The notes under the pieces were generated by a model. It saw only the letters and a program-made list of their open reading frames with translations. It was not told where the DNA came from and ran no database searches. A program made the position numbers and the translations under genes. From DASSTJ01 sp035707965 (GTDB taxonomy: Bacteria > Actinomycetota > Actinomycetes > Actinomycetales > Angustibacteraceae): 44,371 nucleotides of DNA. The stretch is from NCBI GenBank assembly GCA_035707965.1, contig DASSTJ010000107.1, positions 1 through 44,371 on the forward strand. The letters run 5' to 3'. The stretch's first letter is position 1; the number at the start of each line of letters is the position of its first letter. Below, one piece after another: positions 6,619 through 16,055 of this stretch.

Positions 6619-9600
6619 TCAGCTCGACGCGCCGCTGCGAACGACCCCCCTCAGCCCGCGCAGCGCGACAGACAGGGCAGCGATGCCGGAGTGCTCCAGG
6701 TGACTCACCTCGCCGACCGTGTCGCGCACCCGGACGAGCGCCTCGGAGTGGGCGCGCTCCCACTCGCGGATGCGGTCGTGCGGCGACCCGGCGTCGTCCG
6801 TGCTGGTGAGCACCGAGACCGTCAACGACTCCAGCGCCGCGTACAGGTCCGACCGCAGCGACGCACGGGCGAGCGCGTCCCAGCGGTCGTCGCGCGCGAG
6901 GCGGGTGATGAGACCGAGCATCGTGTCGACCTGGAAGTGCTCGGACAGCGCGAAGTAGAGCGGTGCGACCTGGCCGGCCTCGGTCTTCGTGTCGTTCGCG
7001 ATCTCGACGATGTCGAGCAGCGAGAAGACGTCGAGCAGCACGGCCGTGTCGGCCGCCAGCTCCTTCGGCGCCCCGAGCGCCACCAGCTCGTCCGCGCGAC
7101 GCTCCAGCCGGGCTCGCTCGGCCCCGTTGAGCAGATCGGGCACCTGCGGGCGCAGCTGCTCGACGAGACCGCGGTACCGCTCGATCTCCGCGGCGATGTC
7201 GACGATCGCGGGCCGAGACTGCAACCACCAGCGCACCGCGCGGTCCATGAGCCGCCGGAACTCCAGGTACAGCGCCGTCTGAGCCGCGGTCGGAACCTGG
7301 TTGTCGAGCTCTTCGACGCGAGCCACGAACTCCCGCAGACCGAAGACCTCACGGGCCACGACGTAGGCGCGAGCGATCTGGGCCGGCTTCGCCGACGTCT
7401 CCTCCGCGACGCGGAAGGCGAACGTGATCCCACCACGGTTCACGAGGTTGTTCACGAGCGAGGTCGTGATGATCTCGCGGGCCAGCGGGTGCGACGCCAG
7501 CCGGTCGTCGTACCGGCTCACGATCTCGTCGGGGAAGTAGTCGCGCAACGTCTCGTGGAACCACGGGTCATCAGGCAGGTCGGTCGCCAGCAGGTCCTCA
7601 GCGAGCGTCATCTTCGAGTAGGCCACGAGCACGGCGAACTCCGGTGACGTGAGCCCGAGGTTCTCGTCGTGCCGACGCCGGATCGTGGCGTCGCTGGGCA
7701 GGTACTCGAGCTCGCGGTCGAGGTCGCCGCGCTCCTCCAGCGCGTGGATGAGCCGCGCGTGCACGGGCAGCATGGCGTGGGCCTGACGTCGTGCGTTGCC
7801 GAGCAGCACGTTCTGCTCGTAGTTGTCGCGCAGCACCAGGTCTGCGACCTCGTCGGTCATCTGGTGCAGCAGCTCGTTGCGCTGCTTGATGGTGAGGTCG
7901 CCGTCGGCGACGACGGAGCCCAGGAGGATCTTGATGTTCACCTCGTGGTCGGAGGTGTCGACGCCGGCCGAGTTGTCGATGGCGTCGGTGTTGATGCGGA
8001 CGCCGGACAGCGCGGCCTCGATGCGACCCAGCTGGGTGAAGCCGAGGTTGCCACCCTCACCGACGACCTTGACGCGCAAGTCCTGACCGTCGACGCGGAT
8101 GGCGTCGTTCGCGCGGTCACCGACGTCCTGAGCGGACTCGGCGGACGACTTCACGTACGTGCCGATGCCGCCGTTCCACAGCAGGTCCACCGGCGCCCGC
8201 AGGATCGCGCGCATCACCTCCGCGGGAGGCAGCTTCGTGGCGCTGTCGCCGAGACCGAGGGCCCGTGCGGCCTGCTCGCTGAGCGAGATCGCCTTCGCGG
8301 ACCGCGGCCACACCCCACCGCCGGGGCTGATGAGCGACGTGTCGTAGTCGGCCCAGGACGAGCGTGGCAGGTCGAAGAGCCGGCGACGTTCGTCGTAGGA
8401 CGACGCGGGGTCGGGGTCGGGGTCGATGAAGACGTGTCGGTGGTCGAACGCCGCTACCAGCCTGGTGTGGCGCGAGCGCAGCATGCCGTTGCCGAACACG
8501 TCGCCGCTCATGTCGCCGATGCCGACCGCGGTGAAGTCCTCGGTCTGGGTGTCGACGCCCAGCTCGCGGAAGTGACGCTTCACCGACTCCCACGCGCCCC
8601 GGGCCGTGATGCCCATGCCCTTGTGGTCGTAGCCGGCAGAGCCCCCCGAGGCGAACGCGTCGCCCAGCCAGAAGCCGTAGCTCTCGGCGACACCGTTCGC
8701 GATGTCGCTGAACGATGCGGTGCCCTTGTCGGCCGCCACCACCAGGTAGGTGTCGTCACCGTCCCGCCGCACCACGCGCTCGGGCGGCACGACCTTGGCG
8801 GCCTCACCCGTGCCGACGATGTTGTCGGTCACGTCGAGCAGCGCCGAGATGAAGGTGCGGTAGCAGCGGATGCCCTCGGCCAGGAACGCCTCTCGGTCGC
8901 CCGGGTCGGGCAGGGACTTCGCGACGAAGCCGCCCTTGGCGCCGGTCGGCACGATGACGGCGTTCTTCACCATCTGCGCCTTCACCAGGCCGAGCACCTC
9001 CGTGCGGAAGTCCTCGCGCCGATCGCTCCAGCGCAGCCCACCGCGCGCCACCGCGCCGAAGCGCAGGTGCACGCCCTCGACCCACGGCGAGTAGACCCAC
9101 ACCTCGTAGGCGGGTCGGGGCGCCGGCAGGTCGGGCACCGACTGGGGGTCGAGCTTGAAGGCCACGTAGTCGTGGGGCTCACCGTTCGAGTCGTGCTGGA
9201 AGTAGCTGGTGCGCAGCGTGGCCCTGATGACGCCGAGCAGCGCACGGAGGATGCGGTCCTGGTCGAGGCTCGCCACGTCGTCCAGCGCCTTGGTGATCTG
9301 CTCGACCAGGGACCTCGCCGCCTGCTCGCGCTCGGGCGCGTCGGTGCGGCCGTCGTAGCGGTCGGGGTCGAACAGCTCCTCGAACAGCCGCACCAGCGAG
9401 GTCGCGATGCCGACGTTGGCGACCAGGCACGTCTCGACGTACTCCTGGCTGAAGGTCAGACCGGCCTGGCGCAGGTACTTGCTGTAGGCGCGCAGGACGA
9501 CGACCTCGCGCCACGTCAGGTCTCCCGCGAGCACCAGGGCGTTGAACCCGTCGCTCTCCGCCTTGCCGCGCCACACCGCCGTGAACGCGTCCTGGAACAG

Positions 9601-11520
9601 GTCCCGGCCGCGGCTGTACTTGTCGGCCGACCACGACGACGTGCTGTAGCGCAGCCCGAAGTCGTAGACGTACACCGTGCCGCCGTCGGCCACGTCCAGC
9701 TCGTACGGGCGCTCGTCGACGACCTCGACGCCCAGGTGGCTGAAGACCGGCAGCACGGCCGTCAGCGACAGGGGCTCCGACCGGTACAGCTTGAACCGCC
9801 GTTCGTCCGGCGCGTGCCCCGGCTCGTGGTAGAGGTTCAGCTGCAGCCCCTCGCCGTCGCGCAGCGCCTTGAGGTGCTTGACGTCCGAGACGGCCACGCG
9901 GGGCGCGAAGTCCTCCTTGTAGGCCTCCGGGAACCCGCGCGCGTACAGCGCTGCGAGATGAGCCCCCTGCTCCTCGCCCAGCTCGTCGCGGAGCACCTCG
10001 CCGAGGTCCTCGTCCCAGGTGCGGGTGGCGGCCACGAGTCGCGCCTCGAGGTCGTCGGTGTCGACGTCCGGGATCGTCTCGCCGCTCGGCACCCGGACGA
10101 CGAAGTGCAGGCGGGCGAGCACGGACTCCGACACCCGCGTCGTGTAGTCGACGCTGGAGCCGCCGAACGCCTCGCGCAGGATGGCCTCCATGCGCAGCCG
10201 CACCTGGGTGGTGTAGCGGTCACGTGGCAGGTACACCAGGCACGACATGTAGCGGCCGTAGTCGTCGCGGCGCAGGAACAGCCGGGTACGACGACGCTCC
10301 TGCAGGTGCAGCACGCTGGTCGCCGTCTCGTACAGCGTGTCGACGTCCGCCTGGAACAGCTCGTCCCGCGGGTAGGTCTCGAGGATCTCGAGCAGGTCCT
10401 TGCCCGAGTGGCTCTCCGGGCTGAACCCGGTGCGCTCCATCACCTGCCGCACCTTGCGGTCGATGACGGGCACCCGCGTCACGCTCTCGGTGTACGCGGC
10501 CGACGTGAACAGGCCCAAGAACCGCCGCTCGCCCACGACCCGGCCCTGGTCGTCGAAACGCTTGACGCCCACGTAGTCGAGGTACGCCGGACGGTGAACC
10601 GTCGACCGGGAGTTCGCCTCCGTCAGCACGAGGACGTGCGGCTCCCGCGCCCGGGCGCGAGCCTGCGCCGGCAGCCGGCCGAAGCTGCCCGAGACCCTCT
10701 GGTCGTAGCGGAGGACGCCGAGGCCGGTGCCCTGGTCGGCACGCAGGACGTCCTCGCCGTCCACCTGCTCCAGCGTGTACTCGCGGTACCCGATGAACGT
10801 GAAGTTGTCGTCCGCCAGCCACAGCAGCAGGCGCCGCGCCTCCAGCACCTCGTCGGCGTCGACTCCCGCAGGCGGGTCGGACTCGAGCTGGTCGGCGACG
10901 GCCTCGGCGCGGTCGCGCATCTTCGGCCAGTCCTCGACGGCCTCGCGCACGTCCTCGAGCACCCGGCGCAGGCCCGAGGCGATCTCGCCCAGCGCGCCGC
11001 GGTCGGTCTCGCGATCGATCTCCAGGTGCATCCAGGACTCGAGGAAGCAGTCGTAGGGCAGGTCGTCGCGAGCGTCAGGGGGGAGGTCGACGGTCTCGAG
11101 CAGGTGCCCCTCGGCGTCGCGGCGCGTCACGACCTGCGGGTGGACGACCAGGTGGATGGCGTGCCCCGCGCGGGTCAGCTCCGCGGTCACCGAGTCGACG
11201 AGGAACGGCATGTCGTCCGTGACGACCTCGACGACCGTGTGCCCCGTCGACCACCCGTGCTCGTCCACCGTCGGGGTGAACACCCGCACGTTGGCGCGAC
11301 CGGTCGGACGCTCGGCGGCAAGCTCCCGCTGGCTGGCTGCGGCGCCCAGCAGGTCTTCCGGACGACGCAGCAGCAGGTCCTCGTCCGCCACGTGGCGGTA
11401 GTACTGCTCCAGGTACCGGCGAGTGCTGTCCTCGTCCGCGTGACCGGCGAGCGCCACGGCCTTCGAGACGAGGTCGGACCGGGACTGTGCAGGCCGGGAC
11501 TGGGGGGCTGAGGCCGCCAT
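6619..11520 (-). CDS. gdh: NAD-specific glutamate dehydrogenase, large (GDH2/180-kDa class)
   Basis: 1633 residues, the length expected of the large class (M. tuberculosis Rv2476c is about 1620). It oxidises L-glutamate to 2-oxoglutarate and ammonia with NAD. The N-terminal half (about 1-700) carries the ACT-like and helical regulatory domains; the catalytic core contains GGLRWSDR (827-834), VIVPTGAKGGF (855-865, with the active-site Lys) and GIGDMSGDVFGNG (1000-1012) of the dinucleotide site. The C-terminal quarter is helical. In mycobacteria this enzyme is inhibited by GarA; neither garA nor pknG is seen here. It is monocistronic, facing away from the DUF2505 gene. A 1280-codon open frame on the opposite strand is a composition artefact. 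Confidence 0.97.
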   Translation of the reverse strand: MAASAPQSRPAQSRSDLVSKAVALAGHADEDSTRRYLEQYYRHVADEDLLLRRPEDLLGAAASQRELAAERPTGRANVRVFTPTVDEHGWSTGHTVVEVVTDDMPFLVDSVTAELTRAGHAIHLVVHPQVVTRRDAEGHLLETVDLPPDARDDLPYDCFLESWMHLEIDRETDRGALGEIASGLRRVLEDVREAVEDWPKMRDRAEAVADQLESDPPAGVDADEVLEARRLLLWLADDNFTFIGYREYTLEQVDGEDVLRADQGTGLGVLRYDQRVSGSFGRLPAQARARAREPHVLVLTEANSRSTVHRPAYLDYVGVKRFDDQGRVVGERRFLGLFTSAAYTESVTRVPVIDRKVRQVMERTGFSPESHSGKDLLEILETYPRDELFQADVDTLYETATSVLHLQERRRTRLFLRRDDYGRYMSCLVYLPRDRYTTQVRLRMEAILREAFGGSSVDYTTRVSESVLARLHFVVRVPSGETIPDVDTDDLEARLVAATRTWDEDLGEVLRDELGEEQGAHLAALYARGFPEAYKEDFAPRVAVSDVKHLKALRDGEGLQLNLYHEPGHAPDERRFKLYRSEPLSLTAVLPVFSHLGVEVVDERPYELDVADGGTVYVYDFGLRYSTSSWSADKYSRGRDLFQDAFTAVWRGKAESDGFNALVLAGDLTWREVVVLRAYSKYLRQAGLTFSQEYVETCLVANVGIATSLVRLFEELFDPDRYDGRTDAPEREQAARSLVEQITKALDDVASLDQDRILRALLGVIRATLRTSYFQHDSNGEPHDYVAFKLDPQSVPDLPAPRPAYEVWVYSPWVEGVHLRFGAVARGGLRWSDRREDFRTEVLGLVKAQMVKNAVIVPTGAKGGFVAKSLPDPGDREAFLAEGIRCYRTFISALLDVTDNIVGTGEAAKVVPPERVVRRDGDDTYLVVAADKGTASFSDIANGVAESYGFWLGDAFASGGSAGYDHKGMGITARGAWESVKRHFRELGVDTQTEDFTAVGIGDMSGDVFGNGMLRSRHTRLVAAFDHRHVFIDPDPDPASSYDERRRLFDLPRSSWADYDTSLISPGGGVWPRSAKAISLSEQAARALGLGDSATKLPPAEVMRAILRAPVDLLWNGGIGTYVKSSAESAQDVGDRANDAIRVDGQDLRVKVVGEGGNLGFTQLGRIEAALSGVRINTDAIDNSAGVDTSDHEVNIKILLGSVVADGDLTIKQRNELLHQMTDEVADLVLRDNYEQNVLLGNARRQAHAMLPVHARLIHALEERGDLDRELEYLPSDATIRRRHDENLGLTSPEFAVLVAYSKMTLAEDLLATDLPDDPWFHETLRDYFPDEIVSRYDDRLASHPLAREIITTSLVNNLVNRGGITFAFRVAEETSAKPAQIARAYVVAREVFGLREFVARVEELDNQVPTAAQTALYLEFRRLMDRAVRWWLQSRPAIVDIAAEIERYRGLVEQLRPQVPDLLNGAERARLERRADELVALGAPKELAADTAVLLDVFSLLDIVEIANDTKTEAGQVAPLYFALSEHFQVDTMLGLITRLARDDRWDALARASLRSDLYAALESLTVSVLTSTDDAGSPHDRIREWERAHSEALVRVRDTVGEVSHLEHSGIAALSVALRGLRGVVRSGASS

Positions 11521-11682
11521 GGGTTACCACTCCGTGCGATCGCCACGCATGCGCCGTTGCATGCTGCGTCGACCCTATCGCCGGGCCAGCGAGCGCGGCA
11601 CGGCGGCCGAACGCGCGCAACCCGTTCGGCGGGCCGTAGCGTGGGCACGTCCGCCGTCCCCTCCTGTTGAGGAGAGCCGCCC

Positions 11683-12177
11683 GTGCAGGTCAACGCCCAG
11701 GTCTTCTACCCCGCCTCGCCCGGCCTCGTCTTCGACATGCTCACCGACCCAGGGTTCCAGGAGCGCGTCTGCCAGGCGACCGGAGCGCTGGAGTACGACG
11801 TCCAGATCGAGCAGGCGGCCGGGGAGGCGACGATCACCACGCGACGGGCGCTACCGACGGACCAGGTGCCGGACTATGCGCGCAGCTTCATCGGCAGCAC
11901 CCTCGAGGTGCTTCGCGTCGACCACTGGGACGCGCCCGACACGGACGGCAACCGGGACGGCACGGTCACCCTCGAGATCAAGGGCGCGCCGATCCGGCTG
12001 AACGGCAGCCTGGCGCTGCGTGTCGACAACACCGGCGGTACCAAGCAGCTCATCGCCGGCGACCTGAGGGCCTCGATCCCGCTGCTCGGCGGCAAGATGG
12101 AGCGGGCCGCCGAGCCGGCCCTGATGTCGGCCATCCGCAAGGAGGAGGAGGTCGGCCTCCAGCAGCTCGGCGGCTGA
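11683..12177 (+). CDS. DUF2505 domain protein (START/SRPBCC-like)
   Basis: 164 residues from GTG 11683, with GAGGAGA about seven bases upstream and a possible -10 TAGCGT at 11637-11642. The chain begins with a beta strand and the segment FYPASPGLVFDMLTDPGFQERVC, then alternating strands and a long C-terminal helix, as in polyketide-cyclase/START folds. DUF2505 proteins are widespread in actinobacteria and have no established function; a hydrophobic ligand pocket is an inference from the fold. It is divergent from gdh. Confidence 0.85.
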   Translation: MQVNAQVFYPASPGLVFDMLTDPGFQERVCQATGALEYDVQIEQAAGEATITTRRALPTDQVPDYARSFIGSTLEVLRVDHWDAPDTDGNRDGTVTLEIKGAPIRLNGSLALRVDNTGGTKQLIAGDLRASIPLLGGKMERAAEPALMSAIRKEEEVGLQQLGG

Positions 12178-12277
12178 CCTCCAGCGACCGCGAGTCGCCG
12201 GTACGGGACGGCCCGCGCTCGGCGGCCGCCGCCCGAGGCGCGGGAATCGACGGGCGACGCGGCAGGTTGTCGACGAC

Positions 12278-12715
12278 ATGCCTCTCACCGGTGAGTACGA
12301 GCCGAGCACGCAGCAGTGGGTCCGCGACCAGGTCGAGCTGTACGAGTCGTCGGGCGGCACCGAGGGGACGACGTTGCGCGGCCGGCCCGTCGTCGTCGTG
12401 ACCAACCGCGGTGCCCGCACGGGCAAGCTGCGCAAGACGCCGCTCATGCGCGTCGAGCACGGCGGTCGCTACGCGCTGGTCGCCTCGCGCGGCGGAGCGC
12501 CGACGCATCCCCTCTGGTACGGCAACCTGCTGGCCGAGCCGCACGTCGAGCTGCAGGACGGCCCAGCCAAGCAGGACATGGTCGCCCGCGAGGTGCACGG
12601 CGCCGAGCGGGACGAGTGGTGGCAGCGCGCTGTCGAGGCGTTCGGAGACTACGCGGAGTACCAGAAGAAGACGGACCGCGTCATCCCGGTGCTGGTGCTC
12701 GAACCCGTCGCCTGA
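12278..12715 (+). CDS. F420-dependent nitroreductase family protein (Ddn/FDOR-A)
   Basis: 145 residues. The segments VVVVTNRGARTGKLRKTPLMRVEHGG and APTHPLWYGNLLAEPHVELQ are the hallmarks of the Ddn family (about residues 38-62 and 74-95), whose split beta-barrel binds deazaflavin F420. Members reduce quinones and nitroimidazoles such as pretomanid. The natural substrate is unknown; quinone protection is the usual suggestion. The start ATG 12278 has no strong ribosome binding site. It lies 100 bp after DUF2505 and may share its transcript. Confidence 0.92.
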   Translation: MPLTGEYEPSTQQWVRDQVELYESSGGTEGTTLRGRPVVVVTNRGARTGKLRKTPLMRVEHGGRYALVASRGGAPTHPLWYGNLLAEPHVELQDGPAKQDMVAREVHGAERDEWWQRAVEAFGDYAEYQKKTDRVIPVLVLEPVA

Positions 12716-12767
12716 CCCACCCCCACCGCGCACCTTCCCCAGAGTGTGCACGCCTGACCCGGGCTGC

Positions 12768-13880
12768 TCACGCGTCCAGCGCCACACCGGGGTCGAGCCT
12801 GACCGGGACGCCGTGGTCCGCGACGCTCGCCAACCGTCGTGGTTCGCCCAGCCCCTGGCCCTGCGACACCTGGACCGTCAGCTGGGCGCCGGGCCCGTCG
12901 TCCCCGTACTCCATCGCCACCCGGGCCAGCGGCAGGCGCGAGCCCGCGTCGGCGACCACCTCGTCGACGGCCGCGACCTCACTGCCGGGCCAGTACATGC
13001 GCGTGATCGAGTGCCACACGACCGTGAGCACACCAGGATCACCGGGCGCGGCCAGCTGCTGCGCCAACCAGGTGCTCGCCGCTCCTCGGTCCACCGGGAC
13101 GGGCACCCGCTGCGCCACGTCCAGCGCGGCACGCAGCCGCCGGAACCGGCCGACGTGGTCCGGCCAGACGAAGGACTCGAGCTGCAGACGTCCCGCCGGC
13201 ACGGCGACGTCGACGGGCTCGAGGTCACAGCCTCGGCGCCCGTGCACGGACCAGTCGGGCAGCGGACGCGGCAGCCTCCCACGGACGGCGTCGGCGAGGA
13301 CCACGGGCGAGTCGGCGGGGCCGGACGCCCAGCCGTCGCCCGTGATGCGAAACCGGTCCACGAGCAGGTTCAGCCCCGCGCTCGCGCCGATCTCGAGCAG
13401 CCGCACCCGGGGGAGCCCGGTCTGACGAACGGCGTGCAGCACGCCGACGAGCAGCGCCGCGGACCGGCCGGGCTCGTTCGTCTGGGGCGCCGTGGCCAGC
13501 GCGTCGCTGAGCTCTGCGGCGTGAGCCTCCAGCACCGGCCGCGCGACCGGCCAGACCCCGGTGGGTGGCCGGTCACCACCCGCCGACGGGTAGTACGCCG
13601 CGAGCGCGGGAGCGTCTCCCCGCAGGACGACGCGGTGCAGGCCGGCCAGGAGCCGCAGCTGCACGACGCTGCCGGGCGGAGCGTCCTCCCAGCCGCGACA
13701 GATGCGCCGGACGACTCCTCCGGCGTCCCAGTCGTCAGCCAGGCACGTCATCAGCTCGGCGTAGAGCGGCGACGGCGCCCGGGACGACGAGAGGGCGCGG
13801 CCGTGCGCCCGGAAGCGCTCGCCCAGGGTCCGCCCCGCGTCGAACGACGTCACACGGCGAGCCAACCACAGCCGCGGCAC
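12768..13880 (-). CDS. DUF2332 family protein
   Basis: 370 residues. Conserved-looking features are SPLYAELM near residue 37, a Rossmann-like stretch LLEIGASAGLNLLVDR (about 164-179), which is the DUF2332 signature, and a tryptophan-histidine motif VVWHSITRMYWP near 287. The ASAGLNL loop resembles a nucleotide or SAM-binding turn, but activity has not been shown for the family as far as I know. The start is GTG 13880; GTG 13853 is an alternative that would remove nine residues. It is divergent from pepP. Confidence 0.85.
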   Translation of the reverse strand: MPRLWLARRVTSFDAGRTLGERFRAHGRALSSSRAPSPLYAELMTCLADDWDAGGVVRRICRGWEDAPPGSVVQLRLLAGLHRVVLRGDAPALAAYYPSAGGDRPPTGVWPVARPVLEAHAAELSDALATAPQTNEPGRSAALLVGVLHAVRQTGLPRVRLLEIGASAGLNLLVDRFRITGDGWASGPADSPVVLADAVRGRLPRPLPDWSVHGRRGCDLEPVDVAVPAGRLQLESFVWPDHVGRFRRLRAALDVAQRVPVPVDRGAASTWLAQQLAAPGDPGVLTVVWHSITRMYWPGSEVAAVDEVVADAGSRLPLARVAMEYGDDGPGAQLTVQVSQGQGLGEPRRLASVADHGVPVRLDPGVALDA

Positions 13881-13942
13881 TGTCCCGGCCGACGCCCAGG
13901 GCCTGGACGACGAGGTGCCGCGCGAGGTGAGGGGGTGACACC

Positions 13943-15436
13943 ATGGGCGACGTGAGCGAGCAGCAGCCGAAGAAGAGCGACCACCGGTCCCGTCCGACGT
14001 CCGAGGCCTTCAAGAAGTTCATCGCCGAGGGCTGGGCGCCGCGGCCGACCGAGCTTCCACCACGGGCCGAGGTGGCACCGTACGCCGCCAGTCGTCGCGC
14101 CTCAGTGTCGGCGCACTACCCGGGCGAGCGCGTCGTGGTGCCGGCGGGCGGCCTCAAGGTGCGCAGCAACGACACGGACTACGTGTTCCGGCCGCACTCG
14201 GCGTTCTCGTACCTCACGGGTCTCGGCGCGGACCGCGAGCCGGACGCCGTGCTGGTGCTCGAGCCGCGGGACGGCGGGGGTCATGAGGCAGTGCTCTACT
14301 TCCGGCCACGCGCGGGACGCGACACCGAGGAGTTCTACGCCGACGCCCGTTACGGCGAGCTCTGGGTCGGCGTGCGCCCGAGCCTGCAGGAGGTCGAGGC
14401 CGAGCTCGAGATCGTCTGCCGCCACATCGACGAGCTGAAGGACGCGATCAGCAAGGACGTCGGCAGCCTCGACCTGCGCGTGCTGCGCGACGCGGACCCG
14501 GAGGTCACCGCGATGGTCGACGAAGCCCGGTCGCAGGTGGAGGGCAACGACCACAGCGCCGCCGAGGAGCGCGACGAGGACCTCGCCGTCACGCTGTCCG
14601 AGCTGCGGCTCGTCAAGGACGAGTGGGAGACGGAGCAGATGCGGCTGGCGTGCGCCGCGACAGCCGAGGGGTTCGCCGCGATCGCACGCAGCCTGCCGGA
14701 CGCCGTGGCCAAGGGCCGCGGTGAGCGCTGGGTCGAGGGCCAGTTCGGGCTGGTGGCACGCCACGTCGGCAACGGTGTCGGTTACGACAGCATCGCGGCG
14801 TCCGGCGACCACGCCTGCACGCTGCACTGGATCCGCAACGACGGCGAGGTCCGCGACGGCGACCTGCTGCTGGTCGACGCCGGCGTCGAGGTCGACTCGC
14901 TCTACACCGCGGACGTCACGCGCACGATGCCGGTGAACGGCCGGTTCAGCGAGGCGCAGCGGCGGGTCTACCAGGCGGTGCTCGACGCCCAGGAGGCCGG
15001 CATGGCGGCCGTCAAGCCGGGCAACAAGTTCAAGGACGTGCACGCCGCGGCGATCCGGGTGATCGCCGAGCGGCTGCACGAGTGGGGTCTCCTGCCCGTG
15101 GACGTCGAGACGACGCTCGGCGACGAGGGTGGCTACCACCGACGGTGGATGGTCCACGGCACGAGCCACCACCTCGGCATCGACGTGCACGACTGCGCGC
15201 AGGCCCGTCGCGAGGAGTACATGGAGGGCGAGCTGCGGCCCGGCATGGTGATCACGGTCGAGCCGGGCCTGTACTTCAAGGCCGACGACGTGAGCATCCC
15301 GGAGGAGCTGCGCGGCATCGGGGTGCGCATCGAGGACGACGTCCTGGTGACCGACGACGGCTTCGAGAACCTGTCGGCCGCGCTACCCCGCACGCCGGAC
15401 GACGTCGAGGCCTGGCTGGCCGAGCTGCGTCCCTGA
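13943..15436 (+). CDS. pepP: Xaa-Pro aminopeptidase, aminopeptidase P family (M24B)
   Basis: 497 residues. It removes N-terminal residues that precede proline. An AMP_N domain (about 40-190) is followed by the pita-bread catalytic domain with all five metal ligands: D312 (VDAG), D324 (TADVTR), H409 (GTSHHLG), E440 (TVEPG) and E464 (VRIEDD). The ATG at 13943 follows GAGGGGGTGA, a good ribosome binding site. No signal peptide is present, so it is cytoplasmic. Its stop is 18 bp from that of the convergent stress-protein gene. Confidence 0.95.
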   Translation: MGDVSEQQPKKSDHRSRPTSEAFKKFIAEGWAPRPTELPPRAEVAPYAASRRASVSAHYPGERVVVPAGGLKVRSNDTDYVFRPHSAFSYLTGLGADREPDAVLVLEPRDGGGHEAVLYFRPRAGRDTEEFYADARYGELWVGVRPSLQEVEAELEIVCRHIDELKDAISKDVGSLDLRVLRDADPEVTAMVDEARSQVEGNDHSAAEERDEDLAVTLSELRLVKDEWETEQMRLACAATAEGFAAIARSLPDAVAKGRGERWVEGQFGLVARHVGNGVGYDSIAASGDHACTLHWIRNDGEVRDGDLLLVDAGVEVDSLYTADVTRTMPVNGRFSEAQRRVYQAVLDAQEAGMAAVKPGNKFKDVHAAAIRVIAERLHEWGLLPVDVETTLGDEGGYHRRWMVHGTSHHLGIDVHDCAQARREEYMEGELRPGMVITVEPGLYFKADDVSIPEELRGIGVRIEDDVLVTDDGFENLSAALPRTPDDVEAWLAELRP

Positions 15437-15454
15437 CGGGCGCGGGCGCGGAGA

Positions 15455-15952
15455 CTACAGCGGCTTGCTGGCGGGCATCTTCAGCAACAGCTGCTGGGCG
15501 CGCTCGAGCAGCTTGTGCTCGACGAGCACCTCGTACCGCGTCGCGATCACCTGCGACACGGACGTGAAGTCGCGCCGGCCGCGGGTCGCGGCGAACCCGG
15601 CGAGCCCCATGACCATGCCGAAGACGACGCCGAACAGCACGCCGGCGATGACGATGCCGAAAGCGCTCTCGTTGCTCGAGAACAGGCTCAGCAGCACCCC
15701 GACGAACAGGCCCATCCAGGCGCCGGACGCCGCCCCGGCCATCGTGGCGCGCGCGTAGGTCAGGCGGCCCGTCACCCTCTCGACCTGCTTGAGGTCGGTG
15801 CCGACGATCATGCAGTTCTCGACGGGGAACTCCTCGTCCGACAGGTAGTCGACGGCGCGCTGCGCCTGCTCGTACTTGTCGAAGACCCCGAGGGACATGG
15901 GGAAGTCGAGGTCGAGTGCGGGACGCGGGACTCCTGGCCGCGGTGCGGGCAT
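15455..15952 (-). CDS. General stress protein 17M-like membrane protein
   Basis: 165 residues. The part after residue 18 (SLGVFDKYEQAQRAVDYL) is the beta-alpha domain of the GSP17M family, followed by two hydrophobic segments (about 72-90 and 97-121), the first rich in Gly and Ala, then a basic C-terminal part. The ATG at 15952 is preceded by GGAGGA eight bases upstream and is preferred over the internal ATG at 15898. B. subtilis YflT (GSP17M) is a SigB-dependent protein; control by the SigF-like factor of this window is possible but I see no clear SigF promoter. Confidence 0.85.
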   Translation of the reverse strand: MPAPRPGVPRPALDLDFPMSLGVFDKYEQAQRAVDYLSDEEFPVENCMIVGTDLKQVERVTGRLTYARATMAGAASGAWMGLFVGVLLSLFSSNESAFGIVIAGVLFGVVFGMVMGLAGFAATRGRRDFTSVSQVIATRYEVLVEHKLLERAQQLLLKMPASKPL

Positions 15953-16055
15953 GGGCGCGGTCCTCCGTGTCGTCTGGAAGATCAGGGTCCTCCTATCGTG
16001 TCACGGCGGGCGTCACGTCACGAGTCCGCACGGACGACGGTCGCCGCGCACGCCC

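Noticed and set aside
7669..11511. A 1280-codon open frame on the plus strand opposite gdh
   Set aside because: It lies wholly antisense to a well-recognised 1633-aa enzyme, shows no domain, and its His/Val/Arg/Gln-rich composition is what the complement of high-GC codons gives.
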